Positions 26,582 to 34,821 of a DNA stretch of 61,352 bases are shown here, in pieces (the stretch's first letter is position 1; every line of letters starts with the position of its first letter). The DNA comes from Streptomyces fulvoviolaceus. Its GTDB lineage: Bacteria > Actinomycetota > Actinomycetes > Streptomycetales > Streptomycetaceae. Both the position numbers and the translations under genes were made by a program. The notes beneath the pieces were generated by a model, which made no database searches, had not been told where the DNA came from, and saw only the letters and a list, made by a program, of their open reading frames with translations. The stretch covers positions 1 to 61,352 of the forward strand of contig NZ_JOEY01000086.1 in NCBI RefSeq assembly GCF_000718165.1. The letters are read 5' to 3'.

Positions 26582-27122
26582 CGTATGTTTCTGCTGGTCA
26601 CGAGCTCATCCGGGCCACGCAGCGACCTAATCCCAGGACTCAGACCTTCTGGCCGGTCCGCCACCTCAGCAGCAGTTCGTGGCACCAGCTCGTCCCACAG
26701 GCCTCGGTCTCTGCGGGAGCTCGGACGGCTCGGGCTTCACAAAGAGGTCACCATGGAGCGGGCTCGCACCACCAACACCAACGAGCGATCTATCGATGGG
26801 TGTTGACGCCCGGGGCACTGGACGGCGACAGGTGCGTGGGCGCCGGCGCCACCGATCTATCCTTGGGCGTTGAGGCCGGGGAACCAATAGGCGTCCGTCC
26901 GACGCCCGCGCAGCTGCCGCAACCATGAATACGAGAACGCGCGCCGCTCTATGCGGAGGTCTCAGCGGACCCGGTTCGCCGTAGGCATCGCAGCCCTCTA
27001 CTCGAACATCCCCAGAAGCTTCCGCTCCATCGGGATGCCGTTAACTACGGATTAGGGAACCAACAAGGCTCCTGTGCCCATGAGTTGAGACGTCGAACAC
27101 CTCTCCCAACGGCATAGGAGCC
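26582..27122. other. IS debris without a gene
   Basis: No convincing reading frame. Two imperfect direct repeats of about 28 bases start with CGATCTATC (26786 and 26853) and contain a GGGCGTTGA/GGGTGTTGA core. They look like remnants of element ends. The stretch before 27123 precedes another ISAs1 transposase and may include its left end. Confidence 0.4.
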
Positions 27123-28174
27123 TTGTCCGTTGCGGACGCCGACGTCGTCACCCGATCAGTGGCCACGCTGAAAGAGCTCACTCACGGCGATCCTGCTGGT
27201 GTGCGCCTGCGCGGCCGTCTCGGGAGCGAGGAGCATCGATGAACTCGCCGAGTGGGGCCAGCGTGCCACGACCGCACTCCTGACAGTGATCGGGATCCGC
27301 CGCCATCTGCTCAGATGGCGGCGCACTCCGGCGCCAGCCACGATCGGCCGTGTGCTGGGGGCTGTTGACGGTGACGCCCTGGACCGGACGGTGGACGCCT
27401 ACCTGGCCGACCGCCACCGCGCCCTCGGCAAACCCGCCCAGGCGCCGTCACCCTCCGCGTCCGAGCGCTCGCGCGTGATCGCTGTCGACGGCAAAGCACT
27501 CAAGGGATCAGCCCGTCTCACCGCGACGCGCCGGCATCTGCTCTCCGCGGTCACGCACGGCACCGTCGTGCCCCTCGCCCCACGTGGAGGTCGGCGCGAA
27601 GACGAACGAAACCACACACTTCCGCCTGCCGCTGGCACTACCGGACCTGACCGGCACCGGCGTCGCCTTCGACGCCCTGCACTCGGTCAAGGCGAACATC
27701 TCCTGGCTGGTCGAGACCAAGAAGGCCCACTACATCGCCGTGATCAAAACCAACCAGCCCACCGCCCACACCCAACTCGCCGCTCTGCCCTGGCAGTCCA
27801 TCGCAGTCCAGCACACCGCCTCCGGGACCGGACACGGACGCCGCGAGTCCCGCTCGATCAAGACCTGCGATATCGCCGACGAACTCGTCAGAATCGCCTT
27901 TCCCCACGCCCGCCTGGCCATCCGCGTCCACCGCCGCCGCAAGCAGACCGACCGACGTGAGACCCGTGAGAGTGTCTACGCCGTCACCAGCCTCGACGCC
28001 TACCAGGCCGGCCCCGCCGACCTGGCCGCCGCGATCCGCGGGCACTGGGCAGTGGAAAGCTCCTCGCACCACATCAGGGACGTCACCTTCGCCGAGGACG
28101 CCTCCACCGTCCACACCGGGACCGCACCACGGGCCATGGCGACCCTCGCGTTGTTTCAGCATTACCCCCTGTGA
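27123..28174 (+). mobile_element. ISAs1-family transposase pseudogene
   Basis: Three frame segments combine. CAAVSGARSIDELAEWG and VIAVDGKALKGSAR (with the first catalytic Asp) come from the frame at 27199. After a shift near 27585 the frame gives VAFDALHSVKANISWLVE, HYIAVIKTNQPT, ESVYAVTSLDAYQAGP and RGHWAVESSSHHIRDVTFAE. Another discontinuity near 27180 removes the true N-terminus. It differs in sequence from the ISAs1 remnants at 23.9 and 29.9 kb, so it is a separate insertion. Bases 28175-28338 downstream show no gene. Confidence 0.8.
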
Positions 28175-28338
28175 TCGCCCCAAATCAGTACTTGGCACTT
28201 CTCCTTCAATAGAGATCGCCGGAAAGGCGCTCCGGATACTGTTGGCGGCACTTGGGATCATACGGTCGCTTTTCGCGGACAATTCATCTGGCACATATCT
28301 GCCGCGCTACCTGAATTACCCCGGAAATCTCCAAAACC

Positions 28339-29301
28339 TCATTTAGTATGCACTTGCTTGCCGGTGAACGGCTGGCCGGCCACCAGGTCGGACTCGCGTC
28401 CGTCGGGACCGACCGGGATGTCGCCGATGACCGTCACCCGATGCAGCCTGCGCTGCACGTCGAGGTGCTGAAAGTCGGTCGGGGCCAGGTGCGCGGTGGC
28501 GCGGTTGTCCCAAATGGCCACCGAGCCCGGCTCCCACCGGAACCGCACGATGTACTCCGGCCGAGTGATCTCGGCGTAGAGCAGGTCCAGGATCGCCTTC
28601 GATTCGCGCGTGGACATGTCCACGATGTGGCTGGTCAACCCTGGGTTGACGAACAGCCCCTTCTTGCCGGTAACTGGGTGCACCCGGACGACCGGGTGCA
28701 CCGCGACCAGCCGGTTCTCATCGATCTGCTTGCCCTCCGTGGAGTAGCCGCTGCCTCCGCCGCCGTACCGGTGCTCGGCGCGCAACCCATCCGCGAACGT
28801 CTGCAACGCGGGTGATAGTCCCTCGTAGGCAGCCTGCAGGTTGGTCCACTGGGTGTCGCCGCCGATCTGGGGCACCACCTCGGCGCGCAAGATCGCGATG
28901 GCCGGCGGGTTCACCGCCGCGGTCACGTCGGTGTGCCAGCCGCTGAAGTAGCTAGACCTCCGGAGGACGGTCTTGTGGTAATCGATGCCGTACCGTTGCT
29001 TGTGCAGACGCAGGTCGACGGTGAAGATCTCCGCATACCCTTCCGGCGGTGCCTCGTCGAGCGGGTGCGCGTAGGTCAGCGCGCCGAACTGCCGCCCGAA
29101 GGCGATGTGCGAAGCGTGATCTAGATTCTGATCGCGGAAGAAGATGACCTTGTACTCGTGCAGCGCGTCGCGGATCCGCCCGAACACTTCCGGCGATAGC
29201 GGCTGCGAGATGTCGACACCGGAGATATCCGCGCCGGTATACCCCGCAACAGGCCGGACGGTGATGGTTGTAGCTTCGTTCAGTGCTGCCATGACATCCA
29301 T
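28339..29301 (-). CDS. TauD-family Fe(II)/2-oxoglutarate dioxygenase
   Basis: The 320-residue protein starts at ATG 29301 (29292 is an alternative; the frame further upstream is not protein-like). The iron ligands appear as HTD in FSGWHTDVTAAVN and a distal His in DNRATAHLAPTDF. The 2-oxoglutarate arginine is in DVQRRLHRVTV. GGDTQWTNLQAAYEGL is the usual TauD segment. Family members hydroxylate or desaturate small molecules; amino acid beta-hydroxylation would fit an NRPS/ligase cluster. It sits between IS remnants and an aminotransferase scrap, and a flavin reductase lies upstream on the same strand about 590 bases away. Confidence 0.88.
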   Translation of the reverse strand: MDVMAALNEATTITVRPVAGYTGADISGVDISQPLSPEVFGRIRDALHEYKVIFFRDQNLDHASHIAFGRQFGALTYAHPLDEAPPEGYAEIFTVDLRLHKQRYGIDYHKTVLRRSSYFSGWHTDVTAAVNPPAIAILRAEVVPQIGGDTQWTNLQAAYEGLSPALQTFADGLRAEHRYGGGGSGYSTEGKQIDENRLVAVHPVVRVHPVTGKKGLFVNPGLTSHIVDMSTRESKAILDLLYAEITRPEYIVRFRWEPGSVAIWDNRATAHLAPTDFQHLDVQRRLHRVTVIGDIPVGPDGRESDLVAGQPFTGKQVHTK

Positions 29302-29403
29302 TCCCGTGGTTAGTAAATGGTATTTGAACGTAACATAGCGACCATTGCGTCCGCTAGCGTTCGCATTGACTCGGCAAAGATGTATTCCTGGCATGGATCG
29401 CCG

Positions 29404-29478
29404 GTCGTTGCCGTGAATTGCGGATCCAAGGTCTACGGCTTGGCTACTATCAGGATTGGCTGGGCGTGCGGACCGGGG
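29404..29478 (+). pseudogene. Scrap of a second PLP aminotransferase copy
   Basis: The plus-strand frame reads VVAVNCGSKVYGLATIRIGW and then ACGPG, matching the PLP-lysine segment of the aminotransferase at 18666-20273 (VVTINGGSKAYGLANIRIGW). About 19 of 25 residues agree, then the match ends. It is on the opposite strand from the intact gene. The surrounding 29482-29714 shows no gene. Confidence 0.75.
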
Positions 29479-29714
29479 GCGAGCCGACACTTCGCCCAGA
29501 TCTCGGAGAGATTATCTACAGCGCCCGGACTATGTTCGACCGGGTGGAGTTGACCACGAACCGTGCACGGCTTAATAGGATTTCTGACGTCGGCGTTCCT
29601 TGTGAGGCACTTACAGCGTTGTTGATCGCTGTGCCTGCAGCTGGCGTGCCTATCGGTCTTCCGAAATACCGGCGGAAGCAAAACGAAGCCTGGCGCTACC
29701 CCTGCATTACGGTT

Positions 29715-29918
29715 TCAGTCGCAGATGTCGCGATCAGTCATCGTCGGGACCCTGTGTGATTGGCCGAGCTCGGCCATAGCGGCGACACACGGACCGTCGA
29801 GCGGAATGTCTTGCACATGAATAGGTTCGGTTGGCCATCCATTGGCTGCGACGGTAATCCGTGCCGTCCCGTCATCGAGGTACATGGTCACTCTCCGCAG
29901 CTCCGCGCTGCCGGCCAC
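29715..29918 (-). CDS. Small hypothetical ORF
   Basis: Up to 67 codons; ATG 29885 is the more likely start (MYLDDGTARITVAANGWPTE). It overlaps the end of the flavin reductase frame and lies among duplicated and IS-derived scraps. The composition is protein-like but no family is recognised. It may be a fragment of a lost gene. Confidence 0.3.
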   Translation of the reverse strand: MAGSAELRRVTMYLDDGTARITVAANGWPTEPIHVQDIPLDGPCVAAMAELGQSHRVPTMTDRDICD

Positions 29919-30475
29919 ACCAACATCGCCGCCGGACTCCGCGAGATGTCCCTCCGTCCCTTCGAGCGGCCACTGAACCTCCTCGGACTCAGCTGAAGCG
30001 CGGTAGGCATTAACCGGGTGAACCGCCCGGCATGGAACACCAGTGGGCCTGTCTGTCCCCTTAGCGCACCGGCGGTTACCTCGGCGATCACCAGGTCATG
30101 ATCCCCCGCCGCGTGGACCTGGGAGATCCGACAGTCCAGCCAAGCCAGCCCATCGTCCGCGAGGGGATGGCCGGAGTGGCTGAGCGCCCAGTCCTGGCCG
30201 GAAAACCGGTCGGCGGCGCGTACCGAGAACGTGTGGCACAGCTCCGCCTGCCGCTCGCCGAGGATCGTCACAGCGAAGCCTCCCGAAGCTCGGATGGCGG
30301 GCCATGTGGTTGAGGTGTGCGCAGCGCATAGCGCGACCAACGGCGGGTTGAGCGACACGGAGGTGAAGGAGTTGACGGCAAGACCGACGGGACCTTTTGG
30401 GGTCTGCGCGGTTATCAGTGCCACTCCCGTGGCGAAATGACCCAGAATGTTTCGGAACGCGCGCTGCTCCAGCAT
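29888..30475 (-). CDS. Flavin reductase (FMN-binding split-barrel), altered C-terminus
   Basis: The 195-residue frame begins MLEQRAFRNILGHFATGVAL and contains AVNSFTSVSLNPPLVALCA and GGFAVTILGERQ, the FMN-binding features of HpaC/ActVB-type NAD(P)H:flavin reductases. These supply reduced flavin to a partner oxygenase. The family usually ends soon after the segment here reading GPLVFHAGRFTRL (about residue 155). The last 35-40 residues are the antisense reading of an ISAs1 scrap, so the natural end has been replaced. It is probably still active. The FAD monooxygenase at 40591 is a possible partner. Confidence 0.82.
   Translation of the reverse strand: MLEQRAFRNILGHFATGVALITAQTPKGPVGLAVNSFTSVSLNPPLVALCAAHTSTTWPAIRASGGFAVTILGERQAELCHTFSVRAADRFSGQDWALSHSGHPLADDGLAWLDCRISQVHAAGDHDLVIAEVTAGALRGQTGPLVFHAGRFTRLMPTALQLSPRRFSGRSKGRRDISRSPAAMLVWPAARSCGE
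29900..29996 (+). mobile_element. ISAs1 transposase C-terminal scrap, inverted relative to 23.9 kb
   Basis: The frame AAGHTNIAAGLREMS and then LRPFERPLNLLGLS ends at TGA 29996. The last 60 bases are almost the exact reverse complement of 23930-23990. GHTNIAAGLR is the normal ISAs1 C-terminal motif. No IS end follows; flavin reductase sequence resumes directly after. Confidence 0.8.
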
Positions 30476-30525
30476 CTGTCGCCCTTCCGTTCTGTTCTTC
30501 TGTCTGCATGCGGATGCGACCCGCT

Positions 30526-31686
30526 CTACGGCTCGCCGCGCGAGAGAGAGGCGAACTCGCGCCAGAGAGTGGACGTGACCCGGTTCTCGTAACGGGGGCC
30601 ATCAGGGAGTAATGCACTAATCTCAGCCAGTTTTGCGGCATTGTGCTCGATGGCCCCTTCCGACGACCAGGGACGGGCGCCCAGGGCGAGCGCCCACAGA
30701 GGAGTGATCGCAGCGCCGCGCAGAATCTTCGCTTCATAGGCGGAAGTACCTAGATGCAGGCGTCGCATACCGCTTCGGTAAGCGTGCTCGATGGGGGCGT
30801 AGTAGCCAAGCGTGAAGTATTCGGCGCCGTCACGGAGCCGGTCGTAGTCGAATCCGACGGCTCTGCCGTAGACTGTGTCGCCAGCTTCGTAGGCCAGACA
30901 GAAGCCGAGTGTCTCGTCGCCGTCGGCGCACTCGTAGACGACACCAGTATTGCCGGTGGCCTCATTCTGTACCGTCAGCACATTGGTCATCGACTGCGGC
31001 GAGACGTCGAAACCGTATCGGTTCTGGGTCTTGCTGAGCAGGTCTCCGGCTACGGAGAGCAGCTCGCTCAGCGGGCGGCGCCGCACGGTGTAGCCAGTCC
31101 GGTCGAAGCGTCGACGGTCCCGCATGATCTGCCGGCGTCGGCCGGTGGCCGCGAGATAGTCCTCAAACGAGTGGCCGTGGAGGTCGATGGCGCAGTCACC
31201 GCGCAGCACCCTCGGAATGGTTTGCGCCCAGGGCCGCAGCAGTTCCACGTCCTCGTCGGAAAAGTAGAGCCACCACGAGACGCCGTCGGCGTCCTGGTCG
31301 GCCATGGCCTGCACCTGGTCGACCAGCAGTCCCACAGCGATGCCACGGTGCTCCGGGGACAATGCGTCGTCATCCAGCAGGATGCGGCTCTGGTAGCCCC
31401 GAGTGCCGCCGACCAGCAGGACGTAGGTGTCCTCACTGACCGCCTCGGGAAACATGGCGGCCACGTTGTAGTGCTTGTTGGCCGGACGGGGGGTCAGGAA
31501 CGTGGGGAGAGCGGCGATGAGCCGGCCGCCATCCGAGACGGTGATGAACCGGCAGCGTTGCTCGGGGTTCATCTTCTCCTGGAAGCGCAGCCAACCCGTT
31601 CCCATGTAGAAGGACTTGTGGGCCGCCAGCGTGTCCCAGGCCTGCGTGTCAAGGGAATTCACGCTCTCGTGCACATCAACGCGCAT
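30526..31686 (-). CDS. FemAB-like (GNAT-fold) acyltransferase, copy 2
   Basis: 386 residues from ATG 31686, and colinear with copy 1 at 4876-6015 over nearly its entire length. The block RRRQIMRDRRRFDRTGY, the PANKHYNVAAMFPE segment and the C-terminal EYFTLGYYAPIEHAYRSG are all kept. It differs by substitutions throughout and has a longer C-terminus (REFASLSRGEP). It follows the intact acyl-CoA dehydrogenase with a 73-base gap rather than the overlap seen in copy 1. It presumably transfers an acyl or aminoacyl group to an amine in the pathway. Confidence 0.75.
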   Translation of the reverse strand: MRVDVHESVNSLDTQAWDTLAAHKSFYMGTGWLRFQEKMNPEQRCRFITVSDGGRLIAALPTFLTPRPANKHYNVAAMFPEAVSEDTYVLLVGGTRGYQSRILLDDDALSPEHRGIAVGLLVDQVQAMADQDADGVSWWLYFSDEDVELLRPWAQTIPRVLRGDCAIDLHGHSFEDYLAATGRRRQIMRDRRRFDRTGYTVRRRPLSELLSVAGDLLSKTQNRYGFDVSPQSMTNVLTVQNEATGNTGVVYECADGDETLGFCLAYEAGDTVYGRAVGFDYDRLRDGAEYFTLGYYAPIEHAYRSGMRRLHLGTSAYEAKILRGAAITPLWALALGARPWSSEGAIEHNAAKLAEISALLPDGPRYENRVTSTLWREFASLSRGEP

Positions 31687-31759
31687 CGTCGTGTTTTCTC
31701 GCGAGAGGGGGGACTCGGGCGCGTCTGCGCCGCGGCTGAGTCTCCCCGGCTGGAATGTG

Positions 31760-32899
31760 TCAGGAGACAAGTCGGCCGCCCAGATGGTCCACAGTCTCGG
31801 CGAGGGTCGGCCGGATGAACGCCATGGCCCGCACATCCGTGTGCCACCAGCCGAAAGGCGAACTCTGCGAGTAGGTCAACCCGCCCAGCGCCCCGCTGAT
31901 GTGCTGCAAGGTGTGCTCGGCCTGCTCACCCACGGCCAGCTTCGCCATGTTCGCCATTCGCACGAAGTCCTTGGAGGACGCACCTACCTCCGTTGTGCGG
32001 AGCACGCCCTCGAAAGCCTGCTCCACCAGCCAGCCGGAGGCCTGCGCACGTGCCCACTCCACCGACGCGAGGCTGGACCGGGTGCCTCCCCGAGCCTGCA
32101 CATGTTCCGTGGCCTCGGCCACGGCAGCCCGGACGATGCCCACGAACGGTGCGAGGCGGGACCCGATGGTCGGGCTGGACGACATCCGGTTGATCAGGCC
32201 CTGGCGCCCGGGCCACGCCACACGGTGCGCCAGCGCGTTGTCCAGCACGACTGCGTGGCTTCCCGAAGCCGTCATGCCATGGCCGTCCCAGACACGGTTG
32301 ACGGTGACCCCGGGCAGCTTCGTCCGATTCTGCAGGTCGAGCACGAACAGCTCCGGCCGGTCCTCTCCCTCCGGAATCGCGTTGGTCAGCATGAACGACA
32401 CGTGGTCCCAGCCGCTTCCCGAAGATTTCACCCCGGAGATCGACCACTCTCCGTTGGAGTCCTGCTTCGCGGTACTGCGGACTACACCGTCCCGCTCGGA
32501 GAGCATGACGCCCCAGGCTCCGGTGCCGGACCCCAAGAGGCCGAGAAACTTCTGGCGCTGACGCAACCACGTCGCATCGGCCTCCTCCTCGCGGAAGTCG
32601 GCGAGCCAGCCTGTGACGAACATCGCGACCGGCTCCATGGAAAGGATCAGCGCGAGCGAACTGTCGCCGGCGGCGAGGGAACTGATGGCCTCGGCCACGG
32701 CGCGCGTCGACAGGGCGGTGGACGACCACAGTCCACCCATCGACTCCGGGACCAAAAGCTGATGGAAGCCGGTCTCGGCCACTGCGGCGAAGTCGTCGGT
32801 CGCCAGCTCCCTGGCCCCGGACCGCTGCCGACGATGAGAGGCGAAGCGTTGCGCGAGACTCTCGACGTCGTGGAGAACACCACTGACGGACAAACTCAT
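31760..32899 (-). CDS. Acyl-CoA dehydrogenase-like flavoprotein (intact copy)
   Basis: The 379-residue protein has the normal length and fold order: an N-terminal helical domain with LALILSMEPVAMFVTGW, a beta domain with EWSISGVKSSGSGWDHVSFM and RVWDGHGMTASGSHAVVLD, and a C-terminal helical bundle with FEGVLRTTEVGASSKDFVRM. Members outside fatty acid metabolism desaturate carrier-bound or free amino acids; VioJ acts on a beta-ureidoalanine residue in viomycin. With a carbamoyltransferase and diaminopropionate genes in the cluster, a VioJ-like role is attractive but unproven. It replaces in function the broken copy at 6012-7128. Confidence 0.82.
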   Translation of the reverse strand: MSLSVSGVLHDVESLAQRFASHRRQRSGARELATDDFAAVAETGFHQLLVPESMGGLWSSTALSTRAVAEAISSLAAGDSSLALILSMEPVAMFVTGWLADFREEEADATWLRQRQKFLGLLGSGTGAWGVMLSERDGVVRSTAKQDSNGEWSISGVKSSGSGWDHVSFMLTNAIPEGEDRPELFVLDLQNRTKLPGVTVNRVWDGHGMTASGSHAVVLDNALAHRVAWPGRQGLINRMSSSPTIGSRLAPFVGIVRAAVAEATEHVQARGGTRSSLASVEWARAQASGWLVEQAFEGVLRTTEVGASSKDFVRMANMAKLAVGEQAEHTLQHISGALGGLTYSQSSPFGWWHTDVRAMAFIRPTLAETVDHLGGRLVS

Positions 32900-33162
32900 A
32901 AGACCTCCTCGGCCGAGGGTTTGAGGAACGGGATTTCAGGCTGTCGCTGTGCCACCAGGGCCGCGAAGAGCTGCCGCAGCCGGTACGGCCCCCAAGCACG
33001 CAGGGTGCGCGTCGAAACCTGCACCACCACGGGCGACGAGAGTCGCTCGCCGGCAGCGAGAACAGCATCCATTCCCACAGCGTCGAAAACGTTGCAAGCC
33101 GGTACTGCGTAGCCGCCAAGTTTTGCCGAATTTAAAACGGAACCCAGCATTAATCTGGACAT
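32896..33162 (-). pseudogene. Class II aldolase N-terminal fragment
   Basis: From ATG 33162 the first 72 codons match the intact aldolase at 23407 (SRLMLGSVLNSAKLGGYAVP against SRLVLGSVLRSAKLGGYAVP). At about 32946 the homology ends, just before the first zinc histidine, and 14 unrelated residues precede a stop that overlaps the dehydrogenase start. It has no catalytic residues. Transcription from the duplicated promoter probably now drives the downstream dehydrogenase and FemAB-like genes. Confidence 0.88.
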
Positions 33163-33306
33163 GCGACCCGAATCCCCCAAAAGCCGAAAGCGGGCACAGG
33201 GATACCCAGGGAAGTCGTACCCGAACGTGCGACGCATCCCAGGAAATCCACTGATAGCAATTCCAGAGTTTGCACTGGAGAGTCGTCGCAAATCCACCAA
33301 CGGAGG

Positions 33307-33324
33307 GTGTGACGATCATCACAC
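33307..33324. promoter_or_regulatory. CRP-like palindrome, copy B
   Basis: The same 18-base GTGTGA-N6-TCACAC dyad as at 23552, without a change, between the aldolase fragment and the intact ATP-grasp gene. Confidence 0.5.
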
Positions 33325-33325
33325 T

Positions 33326-33352
33326 CACTGTCGTATCCCCGGTACGGTAGTG
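33326..33352. promoter_or_regulatory. Second operator-like dyad, copy B
   Basis: CACTGTCGTA and TACGGTAGTG with a seven-base spacer, one substitution from copy A in the left arm. The A/T-rich promoter-like stretch at about 33430-33525 follows, then GGGGGAA seven bases before the ATG at 33537. Confidence 0.4.
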
Positions 33353-33536
33353 ATGCTAATTTGATCACTACAAGCGGCTGAACTGCGATGCCCCATGCGC
33401 TCCCTGCGTCACCCGCAAGGTCTTCTTGATCATTTTTAACATTCCTTTGATTATTCTTTGGTTTATTGCAAGCCTAGTATTTGCTATCGTGACGATCTAT
33501 TTTCGCGTGCGCAAATCTCCAGATGGGGGAAATCGG

Positions 33537-34760
33537 ATGAAGACAGCCTTCTTCATCGAGAGCAACATGACGGGCTATGGTCCTGAAGGTGTACGACTCA
33601 CCAGGGAAAAGGGATATCGAGCCCATTTTGTCGCCCGTGACCCATCGGAGTACGAAAAGGTGCATCCGAATCCGGTCACTCTGGCTGATTCCCACAGCGT
33701 GGTCGACACATACGACCTGGTGAAACTCATGCACTTCTTCAGCGACCAGGCGCCGGACGCCGTCATCGCGTTCGACGACTACCGGCTGGTGCAGGCCGCC
33801 GTGATCGCGGAGCGGCTCGGCCTTCCGCACGCCTCGGCGGACGGCTTGCTGAACTGCCACTTCAAGGACCGCGCACGCAGTCTCACCAAGGGGATCGGGT
33901 ACTCGGTGGCAGCCGTGCGTGTGCCCCTGGACGATCCGGGGGAGACCTCGGGCGTCGGCTACCCGTGCGTGGTGAAGCCCGTGGACGACAGCGGAAGCAC
34001 CGGTGTCCGGGTTTGCTGGAACGACGAGGATTACCTCGCGGCACTGCACAGGGTGACCGCACATCCAGTCAACCTCCGCAGCTACCGGTGCGCTCCGTAC
34101 GCCCTGGTCGAGGAGTTCGTCGACGGTCCGGAGTTCACGGCCGAGCTCATCTGGGACGACGGTGCCGACGGCTGGCGGTTGCTCGGCTTCACCAAGAAGC
34201 TCATGGCAGAGCTGCCTTTCCGGGTCGAACTCGGGGCGATGTTCCCGTACCACTTCAACTCGGTGGCGGACGACGAGGGCATCGCGCGCGTCGTAGTCCA
34301 GTGGCTCAACGCGGTGGGGCACCGACATGGCGCGGCACACGTGGAGTTCAAGCTCGTCGAGGGTGTTCCGGCGCTGATCGAGATCAATCCACGCCTGGGC
34401 GGTGACCAGATCCGGGAGCTGATGCGACTCACCATCGGCCAGGACTCGATCGACCTCTACACGCGCCTCTACCTCGGGCTCCCGCCGGCAGCGGCGTCTC
34501 CCGACGCGCGGGGTGGATACGCCACGAGTCTCTATCTGACGCCCCGGCGCACCGGGTTGGTCACCTCCGTGACACCGCCGCCCGAACTTCCTGCCGGAAT
34601 CATCCGCAGCACGTTCGCCTCGGAGCCCGTGCAGATGAATGGGATCGCCGACAATGACGACCGCCTCGGATACGCCATCTCATGGGCCGATGAATTCGGC
34701 ACCTCACTGGCAATCGCCGAGGAATATCTTGCCTCCGTCGATGTCCGGTACGCGCAGTAG
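33537..34760 (+). CDS. ATP-grasp ligase 1
   Basis: The 407-residue protein starts at ATG 33537 after GGGGGAA; the frame extending to 33426 would add an artificial hydrophobic leader from the A/T-rich promoter. ATP-grasp features: YPCVVKPVDDSGSTGVRV (lysine and glycine-rich loop, about 143-160), LVEEFVDGPEFTAELIW, and HVEFKLVEGVPALIEINPRL with the Mg-binding Glu and Asn. Such enzymes join a carboxylate, activated as acyl phosphate, to an amine. The N-terminal IESNMTGYG signature is shared with ATP-grasp 3 (IEVNLTGYG), so the two are paralogues. It is the first gene of the plus-strand operon. Confidence 0.9.
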   Translation: MKTAFFIESNMTGYGPEGVRLTREKGYRAHFVARDPSEYEKVHPNPVTLADSHSVVDTYDLVKLMHFFSDQAPDAVIAFDDYRLVQAAVIAERLGLPHASADGLLNCHFKDRARSLTKGIGYSVAAVRVPLDDPGETSGVGYPCVVKPVDDSGSTGVRVCWNDEDYLAALHRVTAHPVNLRSYRCAPYALVEEFVDGPEFTAELIWDDGADGWRLLGFTKKLMAELPFRVELGAMFPYHFNSVADDEGIARVVVQWLNAVGHRHGAAHVEFKLVEGVPALIEINPRLGGDQIRELMRLTIGQDSIDLYTRLYLGLPPAAASPDARGGYATSLYLTPRRTGLVTSVTPPPELPAGIIRSTFASEPVQMNGIADNDDRLGYAISWADEFGTSLAIAEEYLASVDVRYAQ

Positions 34761-34821
34761 AAGGTGAATGTACGCGCTCTGGTGCATCGCACGGCAAGGA
34801 ATCACCTGGGGAGGATTCTTG

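Larger units (their letters stand above)
32946..33646. repeat. 702-base duplicated segment, copy B
   Basis: Counterpart of 23191-23892 in the same orientation. The divergent control region with both dyads and the A/T-rich stretch is kept. Confidence 0.9.

Noticed and set aside
23893..28174. A functional composite transposon
   Set aside because: Every transposase here is truncated or frameshifted and the elements are of different families with mixed orientations.
33426..33536. Hydrophobic N-terminal extension of ATP-grasp 1
   Set aside because: The leader is a translation of A/T-rich promoter DNA; a good ribosome site precedes ATG 33537, and the truncated copy keeps the same internal start.
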